Origin: Nostoc sp. MG11
GTDB taxonomy: Bacteria > Cyanobacteriota > Cyanobacteriia > Cyanobacteriales > Nostocaceae
NCBI RefSeq assembly: GCF_014904695.1
Contig: NZ_JACXXN010000003.1
Location: forward strand, 62,001 to 126,000
DNA: 64,000 nucleotides
Direction of reading: 5' to 3'
In this document: positions 17,457 through 27,257 of the stretch, in pieces
Position numbering within the stretch: the stretch's first letter is position 1
Layout: every line of letters starts with the position of its first letter
Notes under the pieces: model-generated
Told to the model about the DNA's origin: nothing
The model's input: the letters and a program-made list of their open reading frames with translations, nothing else
Database searches by the model: none
Made by a program: the position numbers and the translations under genes

Positions 17457-18701
17457 ATGGGGTTCATGCACACAAAAGCTTTTCGGTTAGGATTTTCATT
17501 GTTAGTGACGGTTTGGTTGGCGCTGGGCACACTTATTCAACCAGCAGCGGCTTTGACGGGGGAACAAAAACTTGTTTCAGAAGTTTGGCGAATTGTCAAT
17601 CGCACTTATCTAGATGAGACATTTAATCATCAAAACTGGGCAGCAGTCAGGCAAAAAGCTCTAGAGAAGCCGCTGCAAGACAATCAAGCCGCTTATGGAG
17701 CAATTCAGAAGATGCTCAAGAGTCTCAACGACCCGTTTACCCGCTTTTTAGACCCAGAGCAATACCGCAGTTTACAAGTAAATACTTCTGGAGAACTGAC
17801 GGGGGTGGGGTTGCAAATTGCTTTGAATCCTGATACTGGTAAATTAGAAGTAGTAGCTCCTATAGAAGGTTCCCCAGCAGATAAAGCCGGGATTAGACCA
17901 CGCGATCGCATCATCAAAATTGAGGGTACTTCCACTGAAAATTTGACTCTCGATGAAGCTGCGACCAGGATGCGCGGGCCAATTGGCAGTCTTGTGACTC
18001 TCTTAATCGAACGAGACGGAGAGGGAGAAACAGAAATTAGAGTTACGCGCGATCGCATTGCTCTTAACCCTGTAGTATCAGAATTACGTGTTTCCCCAGA
18101 AGGTACACCCATTGGCTACATTCGCCTAACTCAATTCAACGCCAACGCCTCAATGGAATTGGCGCACACTATTTCTAGTCTAGAAAAAAAAGGCGCTGCT
18201 GCCTACGTTTTGGATTTACGAAATAATCCTGGGGGGCTATTGCAATCAGGAATTGAAATTGCTCGCTTATGGTTAGACTCCGGGACTATAGTCTATACCG
18301 TTAATCGGCAAGGCATTCAAGGAAGTTTTGAAGCCTTTGGCCCACCGCTGACAGAAGATCCTCTAGTGCTTTTGGTGAATCAAGGAACTGCTAGCGCTAG
18401 TGAAATTCTGGCCGGCGCACTGCAAGATAATGGTCGTGCTCAACTAGTAGGCGAAACCACCTTTGGTAAAGGCCTAATCCAATCCTTATTTGAATTATCA
18501 GATGGTTCAGGCTTGGCAGTAACAATCGCTAAGTACGAAACCCCCAAGCACCGAGATATTAACAAACTAGGTATTAAGCCAGACAAAGTAGTTTCCCAAG
18601 AGCTGATTAACCGTGAAAAGATTGGCACTCAAGCAGATCTACAATATCAAGCGGCGGTGGAACTTTTGGTCAAAGACTCAGTAGTAGCGGGAAAGGCGTG
18701 A
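17457..18701 (+). CDS. ctpA: Carboxyl-terminal processing protease (S41)
   Basis: Periplasmic or lumenal serine protease of 414 residues from the ATG at 17457 (a GTG at 17445 is an alternative). The signal sequence ends near LIQPAAA; the PDZ domain (about 90-180) has GVGLQIA and GSPADKAGIRPRDRI; the catalytic Ser/Lys dyad lies in GTASASEILAGAL and TFGKGLIQS. CtpA trims the C-terminal extension of the photosystem II D1 precursor; other paralogues exist in cyanobacteria, so the exact paralogue is not certain. An STRR-type heptamer array begins at its stop codon. Confidence 0.85.
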   Translation: MGFMHTKAFRLGFSLLVTVWLALGTLIQPAAALTGEQKLVSEVWRIVNRTYLDETFNHQNWAAVRQKALEKPLQDNQAAYGAIQKMLKSLNDPFTRFLDPEQYRSLQVNTSGELTGVGLQIALNPDTGKLEVVAPIEGSPADKAGIRPRDRIIKIEGTSTENLTLDEAATRMRGPIGSLVTLLIERDGEGETEIRVTRDRIALNPVVSELRVSPEGTPIGYIRLTQFNANASMELAHTISSLEKKGAAAYVLDLRNNPGGLLQSGIEIARLWLDSGTIVYTVNRQGIQGSFEAFGPPLTEDPLVLLVNQGTASASEILAGALQDNGRAQLVGETTFGKGLIQSLFELSDGSGLAVTIAKYETPKHRDINKLGIKPDKVVSQELINREKIGTQADLQYQAAVELLVKDSVVAGKA

Positions 18702-18728
18702 TTGGGAATTGGGCATGGGGCATTGGGG
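18701..18728. repeat. STRR1-type heptamer array
   Basis: Four heptamers, ATTGGGA, ATTGGGC, ATGGGGC and ATTGGGG, which read CCCCART-like on the other strand. The array starts on the last base of the ctpA stop codon. Degenerate HIP-rich filler follows to about 18890. Confidence 0.7.
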
Positions 18729-18916
18729 AAAGGGAAAGGTAAAAATCATCCCTTTACCCTTTAACCCCTTCGGGTTAACGCTCTTACGTCGCTCTAAGTG
18801 TACCTCTACGGGGAAGCAAGCTACAAAGCAGCGTCTCGTAGAGAAAACCGCGCTGGCTCACCTTTTACCCCTCTTTCTTAATAGTTTCTAGTCCCTAATC
18901 CCCAATACTCAGTCCC

Positions 18917-19648
18917 TCACAGGATGGGTTGTGACTGAAGCAAAGCCTGTAAATCTAAGCAGGCAAGGCGCTGATAAGCTTGATCTATTACACGTTTGCC
19001 TCTAAGAAAACCCGTATTAGCACCGGGACAAATATACTGGAGAGTTTCTGGTGTAAAGCGCTCAAAGAGGAGCCGAAGACTTTTAATTTGTCGGGGCCAG
19101 TGAAAGGTTTTTGCCGATCGCAATGGTACTGGTTTGCCCTGCTGATTGGGGACTAAATGGCGTCCAGAAAACAGCATACCTCCCAGGTTACTGTAGTAAA
19201 GGCAAGATGATCCAGGAGTATGACCTGGTGTCCAAATCACTTGTATTGTTGAATTGAGAGTTAATTCTTGACTAAAGGTAGTTACGGTTAAGCCTGGTAA
19301 TAAATAAGCCTCTTGCTCTTGGATGAGAATCTCGCTGTCAAAGGTTTGTTGGATTTGTGCTGTCTTGCCAATAGCACCTCGATGAGTGAGGAATAACCAA
19401 CGTACGCCTCCATGCGATCGCAAAAAATCCTGATTTGTTTGTTCTAAAGCAGGGCAATCTATGAGGATATTGCCTTCATTTCTTACAATAAAGTAAGAGG
19501 TTCCCCCTAACGTGTCCCGATTTGGTGGAAAGGCAAAAATGCTCTCAGGCGCGAAGTTCTCATTAGAGAATGAACCTTGAGCTTCGTGAGAGAACACAGC
19601 CCGTGGTGGCTTAGCTGTATGACTTGGCTGTTGAGGTAAGGGGCACAT
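18917..19648 (-). CDS. Metallo-beta-lactamase-fold protein lacking metal motif
   Basis: A 243-residue protein with the layout of a metallo-beta-lactamase fold: the strand NILIDCP, then WLFLTHRGAIGK, and later IQVIWTPGHTPGSSCLYY and GMLFSGRHLVP. The second metal-site histidine region (GHTPGSSC) and the SGRHL turn are intact, but the main HxHxDH motif is replaced by THRGAIGK, so only the first ligand remains. It may be non-catalytic or use another metal set. Isolated leftward gene. Confidence 0.75.
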   Translation of the reverse strand: MCPLPQQPSHTAKPPRAVFSHEAQGSFSNENFAPESIFAFPPNRDTLGGTSYFIVRNEGNILIDCPALEQTNQDFLRSHGGVRWLFLTHRGAIGKTAQIQQTFDSEILIQEQEAYLLPGLTVTTFSQELTLNSTIQVIWTPGHTPGSSCLYYSNLGGMLFSGRHLVPNQQGKPVPLRSAKTFHWPRQIKSLRLLFERFTPETLQYICPGANTGFLRGKRVIDQAYQRLACLDLQALLQSQPIL

Positions 19649-19841
19649 GAGAAAAAAGCCGAAATTGAGGAGTTGTGGATAATCAGGTTAAAGTGTGGAA
19701 ATTCTGAAGAATTGCAACTTGAGAGATAACTAGCACTATTAACCGTTGTTGAAAAGATCGGAGTTTGAAGTCTGCCTTGTAATTAGTACTGTGGTACTCA
19801 TCATACAGGCATGATATTCTATCAAAATTACTGAAGATAAC

Positions 19842-21323
19842 ATGGCATTTTGGTTTCTCCTTTTACTGGGGCTGGCTACTTATTTAATGGTGCAGCGCAG
19901 CGTCGCTCATATCACCCGAACACCAGTGTGGTTATTATGGCTGGTGTTAATGACACCCGCATTTGTATTGAGCGGATGGACGCTGATGTATGGGGCCAAG
20001 CAACCACCGCCGCCATCGCTGCTCATTTGGCCGTCAGTTGTGTGCCTGCTGCTATACTGGCTGTTGTTTCAATGGGGACGTCAAGCACCAAGGGACACAC
20101 AGACCCAAGCCCAAGCCCCGGAATCACAGTCGGCGACCCATCCCATAGCAGAAACAGCACCAGTGCGTCCCATTGAGCCAACAGAAGAAACCCAGCTGCG
20201 AAATTGTTTTTCCTGGTCTACATACTACGTCCAAAACATTGAGTATCGACCCCAAGCGGTAGTCTGCCGAGGTCAGTTACGAACTACACCAAATAATGCT
20301 TACCAGCAGATTAAGGCAAATGTTGAAGCACAATTTGGCGATCGCTTCTTGCTAATCTTTCAAGAAGGTTTGAATGGTAAACCCTTCTTTGTGCTGGTTC
20401 CTAACACTCAAGCTGCTAAAGAGGGAAATTTACAACGCAACCCAGAAAAGTTAACTCGACCAGGATTAGCACTTTTGCTGCTAGCAGCTACTTTGGTTAC
20501 TACTACTTTGGTGGGAGCGAAAATTGCTGGTGTTGAGCCAACGACACTGGAATCTGACCCAACTGTCCTTTTGAAGGGATTGCCCTATGCTTTAGGACTA
20601 ATGACTATTTTGGGCATTCACGAACTTGGTCACTATTTAACAGCAAGATTCTACAAAATTCGCTCGACGCTACCTTATTTTATCCCCATGCCTTTTTTCT
20701 TGGGAACTTTTGGCGCATTTATTCAGATGCGTAGTCCGATTCCCAACCGTAAAGCTTTATTTGACGTTAGCATTGCTGGGCCAATTGCAGGCTTTATTGC
20801 AAGTTTGCCATTACTAATATGGGGCTTGGCTAATTCAGAAATGGTTCCCCTCACTGAGAAAACAGGTCTGTTGAACTTTGATGCCCTCAATCCCAGATAT
20901 TCAATTTTACTAGCGTTGCTCTCGAAGTTGGCTTTAGGTAGTCAATTAACGTCAAAATCAGCTATTGATTTACATCCCTTGGCAGTAGCGGGTTTTTTGG
21001 GTCTGATTGTTACAGCATTGAATTTAATGCCAGTAGGACAACTAGATGGGGGTCACATCGTTCATGCGATTTTTGGGCAACGAACCGCAATGGCAATTGG
21101 TCAAATTTCTCGTTTGTTGTTACTAGTACTTTCGTTAGTCCAAGATGAATTTCTGTTGTGGGCAATTATCTTATTATTCATACCGTTGATTGATGAACCT
21201 GCGCTGAATGATGTCACCGAATTGGATAACGGACGTGACATTTTAGGTTTACTGGCAATGGCTTTGTTAGTTTTGATTGTATTGCCGCTACCGCAGGCGA
21301 TCGCTGGCTTGTTGCAAATTTAA
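19842..21323 (+). CDS. Site-2 protease family membrane metallopeptidase (EGY-like)
   Basis: Intramembrane zinc protease of 493 residues (family M50). The zinc motif HELGHY lies near residue 259 and the third ligand in QLDGGH near residue 400, both in hydrophobic surroundings; a GTFGAFIQMRSP loop is typical of the plant EGY and cyanobacterial branch. Residues about 80-215 form a cytoplasmic globular region with a proline- and glutamine-rich start. Substrates in this branch are largely unknown; membrane-bound regulators are likely. Confidence 0.88.
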   Translation: MAFWFLLLLGLATYLMVQRSVAHITRTPVWLLWLVLMTPAFVLSGWTLMYGAKQPPPPSLLIWPSVVCLLLYWLLFQWGRQAPRDTQTQAQAPESQSATHPIAETAPVRPIEPTEETQLRNCFSWSTYYVQNIEYRPQAVVCRGQLRTTPNNAYQQIKANVEAQFGDRFLLIFQEGLNGKPFFVLVPNTQAAKEGNLQRNPEKLTRPGLALLLLAATLVTTTLVGAKIAGVEPTTLESDPTVLLKGLPYALGLMTILGIHELGHYLTARFYKIRSTLPYFIPMPFFLGTFGAFIQMRSPIPNRKALFDVSIAGPIAGFIASLPLLIWGLANSEMVPLTEKTGLLNFDALNPRYSILLALLSKLALGSQLTSKSAIDLHPLAVAGFLGLIVTALNLMPVGQLDGGHIVHAIFGQRTAMAIGQISRLLLLVLSLVQDEFLLWAIILLFIPLIDEPALNDVTELDNGRDILGLLAMALLVLIVLPLPQAIAGLLQI

Positions 21324-21963
21324 ATAGTGACATTAAAAGAATGGCTGGTGCATCTGGGACAGATATAGCGTTTCCTAATTTGCTGAGGTATAAATTTATC
21401 TAGCTTGAAAAGTTTTGCGCCGTAAAACCCGGACGCGCAGACTTCTCTGCGCCTCCAGAACTTTTCGTTGTCTTCATCTGTGGTGAATTATTTCTTCTCG
21501 TATCTAACTCAAGTGAAAACTACTATATATCAGTCATCTATAATGTTTAAGTTGTAAATTAATAATAACAATTAGCACAAAAAGCGCAGAAATGATATAA
21601 CGAAGCTTCTGGGTGATTAAGTGTTAAATTCGATCTAAATTGACTGCTAAAGCCACTATGATTTCAATCAAGAATATCTGAACGCTTACTGATTTTAAAC
21701 GTCATTAGTTCTAAAGGTAAATGGCAAAGCTGAAATTATTATGCATGAAACTTCAGCTTTTCAAACTTTGTTGAATCGATTGCAACAAACTGAAGCTGAA
21801 CTGGCGTGACTACGGAGTAACCAAACCGTTTTCGCAAGCTAGTTCAACCTAGTACTAGGATGCTGCTATCCTTCACTACTGATCTTCCATTGCGTCATAG
21901 CTGCAAACTGGATGTAACAAAATTTCAGGTTTATGGTCACTGCTGGTTCAGCCTTCTAGATTT
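21324..21963. other. Intergenic region with hairpin and kinase-like fragment
   Basis: About 640 bases. GCGCAGA and TCTGCGC (21435-21452) form a perfect hairpin with loop CTTC. A 22-codon frame at 21741-21809 ends LLNRLQQTEAELA, resembling the coiled-coil linkers of cyanobacterial PAS kinases; it may be a decayed upstream piece of the kinase gene, but it is short. Confidence 0.35.
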
Positions 21964-24840
21964 ATGAGTTTTGAGCATCACGATCCATCTCTAACTGTAT
22001 CTGAGCAGAATGGGCCTGCTGCATCTATTGATTTTCGCGCCCTGTTTGAGGCGGTTCCCGGCTTGTATCTCGTGCTAGCAGCCGACTTATCTAAGTTTAG
22101 GATCATTGCAGTCAGCAACGCTTACTTGCAGGCAACAATGACCCAACGAGAAGAAATTTTGGGTCGCGGCATTTTTGAAGTGTTTCCCGACAACCCTAAT
22201 GATCCTACCGCGAGTGGAGTCCGCAACCTCCAAACTTCCTTAAAGGCAGTAATCCAGAGCCGAACCAGCGACGTGATGGCAGTTCAGAAATATGATATTC
22301 CCCGTCCAGAGTCTCAAGGCGGTGGTTTTGAAGAACGCTACTGGAGTCCGGTCAATTCACCTGTGTTGGGAGAAAACCAGGAGGTTGCTTACATTATTCA
22401 CCAGGTTCAGGACGTGACTGAATTTGTGCAGCTTCGACAGCAGCGCAATGAACAATATTTAGAAAATCAGGCGTTGCGAAGTCACTCTGAACTTATGGAG
22501 GCAGAGGTTTATCTCCGTGCTCAAGAATTAAAGGAGGTGAATCGACAGCTTCAGGAGGCAATGCACCACGAGCAAGAACTGCGAATGGAGGCGCAAGCTG
22601 CCAAAACAAGCTTGGATGGCGTTTTGATGAGCCTTAGCGACCAATTTTTTAGACTTGATGGGGAGTGGCGCTACACTTACGTCAATGATCGCGTGCTGGA
22701 AGTGACTGGCAAATCCAGGGAAGAACTAATCGGACAAAGCATTTGGGACTTGTTCCCGGAAATGATAAATAGCCAGTTTTACAGCGAGTTGCATCGCGTT
22801 GTTGTTGAGCAAACTCCTACCCAGTTTGAATACTTTTATTCCCACTGGCAACGTTGGTTTGAAAACCGTGTCTACCCTTCAGAAAGCGGAGTTATCATCT
22901 TTGTCACGGAAATCACCAATCGTAAGCAAACACAAGAAGATCTCCGGGAAGCTCATGTACAATTAGAGTCTGCTTTGTTGGCTGGAGCGGTTTATACTTG
23001 GCGGTGGAATCTTCTCGAAGACCGAATTACTATAGATGCAGCTTTTGCTCACTTGTTTGGATTAGACCCAGAAAGTGCAGCAAAGGGATTGCCGATTGAG
23101 ATGTTTTTGCGTGCTATGCACGAGGAAGACCGACCACGCGTCTTAGTGGCAATTAACCAGGCGATCGCCACGGGTGAGGAATATCTGGCTGAGTACCGCG
23201 TTTATACTGCCACTGGCGAGGAGCGGTGGGTTACTGCACGAGGTCATGTTGAATATGACACCGCTGGTAAACCAGTCGCTTTTCCCGGCGCACTCGCAGA
23301 CATTACCGAGCGCAGGAAAGCCGAAGAAGACCGCGATCGCTTCTTTCAACTTTCCCGTGATATGCTGGCAATCGTTAATACTGATGGGTACTTTCTACAG
23401 GCTAGCTCGGCTTGGACTAAAACGCTCGGCTATACCTTAGAAGAATTAACCACACAGCCTTACATTGAGTTTGTTCATCCAGATGATCAGGCTGCGACGC
23501 AAGTTGAAGCGCAAAAGCTAGCCCAAGGTATCCAGACCAGTGGTTTTGAGAACCGTTACCGCTGTCGAGATGGCTCCTACCGCTGGATTTTGTGGAGTGT
23601 TGCCCCTTTCCTAGAGCAAAAGCTGCTCTATTGTGTTGCGCGTGATATTACCGAACGCAAATGCGCGGAGGCAGAGCGTGAAAAACTATTAGTACGGGAA
23701 CAAGCTGCACGAGAGACAGCTGAGGCAGCAAATCGGGTCAAAGATGAGTTTTTGGCTGTGCTATCCCATGAACTCCGCACGCCCCTGAACCCGATTTTGG
23801 GATGGTCAAAGTTGCTGCAATCTCGCAAGCTAGATGAGCGGAAAACAACCTATGCACTGGAAACGATCGAGCGGAATGCTAGACTCCAGGTGCAACTAAT
23901 TGAAGACCTGCTTGATGTTTCTCGCATCTTACAGGGTAAACTTAGCTTGAATGTCGCTCCAATCAATCTTGCTATGACTATTACAGCCGCATTGGAGACT
24001 GTGCGACTGGCAGCAGAAGCCAAATCCATTCAAATTCAAACGGTACTAAAACCGGATATTGGACAAATCTTAGGCGATGCAGGTCGCCTACAGCAGGTGA
24101 TCTGGAATCTTGTCTCGAATGCCGTCAAGTTCACACCTCAAGCAGGAAAAGTAGAGGTGCGATTAGAGCGCGTTGATTGTGATGCTCAAATTCTAGTCAG
24201 CGACACTGGCAAAGGTATCCATCCTAACTTTCTTCCCCATGTGTTTGAGTATTTCCGACAAGCAGATAGTGCTACGACTCGAAAGTTTGGTGGCTTAGGG
24301 TTAGGATTAGCGATCGTCCGCCAAATCGTCGAGTTGCACGGCGGTACAGTTCAGGCAGAAAGCTTTGGAGAAGGACAGGGAGCCACCTTCACTGTCAAAC
24401 TTCCGCTGATGCAGCAACAACTAAGAATGCATCAACAAATCAGGGAATCTCAACCTTGTCCAGATTTGCAGGGCGTTACGGTTTTAGTAGTGGATGACAT
24501 GGCTGATATGCGGGAGTATATCAGTTTTATACTAGAGCAGGAAAAAGCACATGTAATTGCTGTGGCTTCGGCTGCTGAAGCCCTGGCTACTTTAGCTCAG
24601 TTTCAGCCAAGCGTGTTGGTGAGCGATATTGGCATGGCAGAGATGGACGGGTATATGCTAATGCGGCGAGTGCGAAGCTTAAAGTCTGACCAAGGCAGAA
24701 ACATTCCAGCAATTGCTTTGAGTGCCTACGCTGGAGAAATAAATGAGCAAAGGGCGATCGCGGCAGGATTTCAACGCCATCTCGCTAAACCAGTAGAGCC
24801 AGCTGCATTAATTGCAGCCATTGTGAGCATTCTTAAGTAA
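21964..24840 (+). CDS. Hybrid histidine kinase with PAS domains and receiver
   Basis: Soluble hybrid sensor kinase of 958 residues. Order: PAS (about 20-150), coiled coil (about 155-215), three further PAS/PAC units (about 215-325, 335-450, 455-570, two ending in the characteristic DITER), HisKA with phosphoacceptor near H602 (VLSHELRTPLNPILGW), HATPase_c (NLVSNAVKFTPQ, DTGKGIHPNFLPHVFEYF, GLGLGLAIV), and a C-terminal receiver with phosphoacceptor D888 in VLVSDIGMAEMDGY and K in HLAKPVEP. No membrane segment, so it senses cytoplasmic cues. No adjacent phosphotransfer or output gene. Confidence 0.93.
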   Translation: MSFEHHDPSLTVSEQNGPAASIDFRALFEAVPGLYLVLAADLSKFRIIAVSNAYLQATMTQREEILGRGIFEVFPDNPNDPTASGVRNLQTSLKAVIQSRTSDVMAVQKYDIPRPESQGGGFEERYWSPVNSPVLGENQEVAYIIHQVQDVTEFVQLRQQRNEQYLENQALRSHSELMEAEVYLRAQELKEVNRQLQEAMHHEQELRMEAQAAKTSLDGVLMSLSDQFFRLDGEWRYTYVNDRVLEVTGKSREELIGQSIWDLFPEMINSQFYSELHRVVVEQTPTQFEYFYSHWQRWFENRVYPSESGVIIFVTEITNRKQTQEDLREAHVQLESALLAGAVYTWRWNLLEDRITIDAAFAHLFGLDPESAAKGLPIEMFLRAMHEEDRPRVLVAINQAIATGEEYLAEYRVYTATGEERWVTARGHVEYDTAGKPVAFPGALADITERRKAEEDRDRFFQLSRDMLAIVNTDGYFLQASSAWTKTLGYTLEELTTQPYIEFVHPDDQAATQVEAQKLAQGIQTSGFENRYRCRDGSYRWILWSVAPFLEQKLLYCVARDITERKCAEAEREKLLVREQAARETAEAANRVKDEFLAVLSHELRTPLNPILGWSKLLQSRKLDERKTTYALETIERNARLQVQLIEDLLDVSRILQGKLSLNVAPINLAMTITAALETVRLAAEAKSIQIQTVLKPDIGQILGDAGRLQQVIWNLVSNAVKFTPQAGKVEVRLERVDCDAQILVSDTGKGIHPNFLPHVFEYFRQADSATTRKFGGLGLGLAIVRQIVELHGGTVQAESFGEGQGATFTVKLPLMQQQLRMHQQIRESQPCPDLQGVTVLVVDDMADMREYISFILEQEKAHVIAVASAAEALATLAQFQPSVLVSDIGMAEMDGYMLMRRVRSLKSDQGRNIPAIALSAYAGEINEQRAIAAGFQRHLAKPVEPAALIAAIVSILK

Positions 24841-25006
24841 AATCTATAGACTATTTTTTACAATAATTTTATTGTAGTAATTGCTACTGTTTACCAATTA
24901 TTTTGGTAGTATGATATCTGATATTCAGAGATTATTGTAGACTAATGCTCTGCTTTTAAGATTTTCTTATTATCTATTTATTACCAACTTAAAAAGACTT
25001 GAGATC

Positions 25007-25156
25007 CTAGAGCATCGATTCAGTAATCGCAAAAACCCGATTTCTTTTCGGTAAAACGACCAATTATCGTTGACTGTAGAGATATTGCAATGCAACGTCT
25101 CTACGAAATAATCGGTTTTTCTCGTCCCTATCTTGAATACTGAATCGGTGTTCTAG
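25007..25156. mobile_element. MITE-like element, 150 bp
   Basis: Terminal inverted repeats CTAGAGCATCGATTCAGTA (left) and CTAGAACACCGATTCAGTA (right, complemented) differ at two of 19 positions. Within them AAAAACCCGATT and AATCGGTTTTT pair again, and the centre is a copy of the 29-bp palindrome (25076-25104). No coding capacity. Confidence 0.65.
25076..25104. repeat. 29-bp palindrome, copy 2 of 3
   Basis: GTAGAGATATTGCA and TGCAACGTCTCTAC: same as the copies at 515 and 38325 except one changed base in the left arm. It forms the centre of the MITE-like element at 25007-25156. Confidence 0.75.
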
Positions 25157-25354
25157 AAACAAATAATCAACGCATTTTTACTTTGATGAGTAAGGATATT
25201 GGGCAACTTTTATCTGGCAATCAAGCCAAACCTGTGTTTAATAAACAATGTTTGACGCTAGCTAAGAGTTGACAAAAGAGAAATTTTAATTAGGTTAATT
25301 TGAACTATTCATAACAAATTGCATACATCAATTCTTCTACACACATCTATAAAA

Positions 25355-27184
25355 ATGGATTTATCGCCCCTCTGGATATCACTTAAAACCTCATTACTCG
25401 CTACATTTATCACCTTTTTTTTAGGCATTGCTGCTGCCTATTGGATGTTGGAATATCGCGGCAAAGGTAAATCTTTGATTGAGGGTTTATTTATTGCACC
25501 GCTCATTTTACCCCCTACAGTAATTGGTTTTTTGTTACTGCTATTTTTTGGCAAAAATGGCCCAGCAGGGAAACTGATGGAGTCTTTGAATTTTAGTATT
25601 GTTTTTACTTGGTATGGTGCAGCGATCGCAGCTACAGTTGTCGCTTTTCCATTGATGTATAAAACTGCGCTGGGAGCTTTTGAACAGATAGATGGGAATC
25701 TACTACGGGTAGCCAAAACTCTTGGTGCAAGAGATACCGCAATCTTTTGGCGCATTAGTTTACCCTTAGCATTACCTGGCATTGTAGCCGCCACAACTCT
25801 TGCTTTTGCTCGCGCTCTAGGTGAATTCGGCGCCACGTTGATGTTGGCTGGTAACATTCCTGGACAAACTCAGACAATCCCTATGGCAATTTATTTTGCT
25901 GTGGAAGCTGGAGCAATGAACGAAGCCTGGTTTTGGGCGATCGCTATTATGATAATTTCTCTATCTGGAATTATTGCAGTCAATCTTTGGCAGGAATTTA
26001 GGGAGAGAGGAGGGTATGGGGGGACAAGAGGAGCAGAGGAGCAGGGGGGGCAGAGGAGCAGGGGGAGCAGAGGAGCAGGGGGGCAGAGGAGCAGGGGGGC
26101 AGAGGAGCAGGGGGGCAGAGGATTATTTGTAGACATCGAGAAACGATTGCCGAGTTTTCATCTCCAGGTGTCATTTAATAGTAATGAGCAACCTTTGGGA
26201 TTATTGGGAGGTTCTGGAGCGGGTAAAAGTATGATTTTGCGCTGCATTGCGGGGATAGAAACACCGACTAGAGGGCGCATAGTCTTGAATGGTAGAGTAT
26301 TATTTGACTCGGAACAAGGAATTAATTTGCCAAGTCGCGATCGCCGCGTCGGTTTTTTAGTGCAGAATTATGCTCTTTTCCCACATTTGAATGTGGCGCA
26401 AAATATCGCTTTCGGTTTACCAAAGGGACTATCTGCTGGGGCTATTCGGGTACAGGTAGAAAAGCAACTAATAGCCATGCAGTTGCAGGGATTAGGCGAT
26501 CGCTTTGTGCATCAACTTTCTGGAGGACAGCAGCAACGCGTAGCCTTAGCCAGAGCATTGGCTAGTCAACCAGAAATCTTACTTTTAGATGAGCCGTTTT
26601 CTGCACTGGATACCCACTTGCGTAGTCAATTAGAACAGCAAATGACGGCAACTTTAGCTGAATATCAAGGTGTGACTCTATTTGTTACCCACAATATGGA
26701 AGAAGCTTACCGAATTTGCTCTAATCTGTTGGTATTGGAGCATGGGAAAGCAGTTCATCATAGTTCTAAATACGATATTTTTGAGCATCCTGCTAATGTG
26801 AGTGTTGCTCAATTAACTGGGTGTAAAAACTTTTCTCGTGCTGTTCTCAAATCATCAGAACAAGTAGAAGCAGTTGACTGGGGTTGTAGTCTCCAAGTTA
26901 TTGAACCGATCAAGAGCGAATTATCTCATGTCGGCATTCGCGCCCATCAGCTCACATTTACCAGAGATTCATCCTGTGAAAATACCTTTGCCTGCTGGGT
27001 AGTACGCACAAGTGAAACGCCCCACCGTATGACGTTATTTTTAAAACTGCATTCTCCTGCTCATAGCCTTCAAGATTACCATCTGCAAGCAGAAGTTTTC
27101 AAGGAAAAATGGGTGACTATAAAAGACCAACCTTTACCTTGGTATGTGCGTTTAGATCCCCTGCGGTTAATGTTGATGGAGTAA
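25355..27184 (+). CDS. modBC: Fused molybdate ABC permease-ATPase ModBC
   Basis: Fusion of 609 residues. Residues about 5-220 are ModB, with membrane helices and the permease loop EFGATLMLAGNIPGQTQ. About 250-480 are the ModC ATPase: Walker A GGSGAGKS, Q-loop LVQNYALFPH, signature LSGGQQQRVALARAL and Walker B ILLLDEPFSALD. A regulatory C-terminal part follows. The ATG at 25355 is chosen: ModB proteins begin close to DLSPLWISLKT, and the longer frame uses TTG. Fused modBC genes are known from Anabaena. The linker (about 224-255) is a translated tandem DNA repeat rich in G, R, E and Q. modA is not adjacent. Confidence 0.92.
   Translation: MDLSPLWISLKTSLLATFITFFLGIAAAYWMLEYRGKGKSLIEGLFIAPLILPPTVIGFLLLLFFGKNGPAGKLMESLNFSIVFTWYGAAIAATVVAFPLMYKTALGAFEQIDGNLLRVAKTLGARDTAIFWRISLPLALPGIVAATTLAFARALGEFGATLMLAGNIPGQTQTIPMAIYFAVEAGAMNEAWFWAIAIMIISLSGIIAVNLWQEFRERGGYGGTRGAEEQGGQRSRGSRGAGGQRSRGAEEQGGRGLFVDIEKRLPSFHLQVSFNSNEQPLGLLGGSGAGKSMILRCIAGIETPTRGRIVLNGRVLFDSEQGINLPSRDRRVGFLVQNYALFPHLNVAQNIAFGLPKGLSAGAIRVQVEKQLIAMQLQGLGDRFVHQLSGGQQQRVALARALASQPEILLLDEPFSALDTHLRSQLEQQMTATLAEYQGVTLFVTHNMEEAYRICSNLLVLEHGKAVHHSSKYDIFEHPANVSVAQLTGCKNFSRAVLKSSEQVEAVDWGCSLQVIEPIKSELSHVGIRAHQLTFTRDSSCENTFACWVVRTSETPHRMTLFLKLHSPAHSLQDYHLQAEVFKEKWVTIKDQPLPWYVRLDPLRLMLME
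26026..26121 (+). repeat. In-frame tandem repeat in the ModBC linker
   Basis: About six units of GCAGAGGAGCAGGGGG, with one-base length changes between units that alter the reading phase from unit to unit, so the protein alternates between GAEEQGG and RSRG. The reverse strand resembles the CTCCCCTGC spacer repeats at 8300-8340. Confidence 0.8.
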
Positions 27185-27222
27185 TTGGAGATAGTGACCA
27201 AATAATTATGAATTATTTTGAC

Positions 27223-27240
27223 TCCCCCGTTTCCGGGGGA
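27223..27240. terminator. Terminator between modBC and the lyase gene
   Basis: Perfect arms TCCCCCG and CGGGGGA with loop TTTC, followed rightward by TTTATT. The convergent genes end at 27184 and 27258, so it may serve both. Confidence 0.75.
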
Positions 27241-27257
27241 TTTATTAAATAGCAACA

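Noticed and set aside
21741-21809. Short frame resembling a kinase coiled-coil linker
   Set aside because: Only 22 codons; kept as a note in the spacer entry, not called as a gene.
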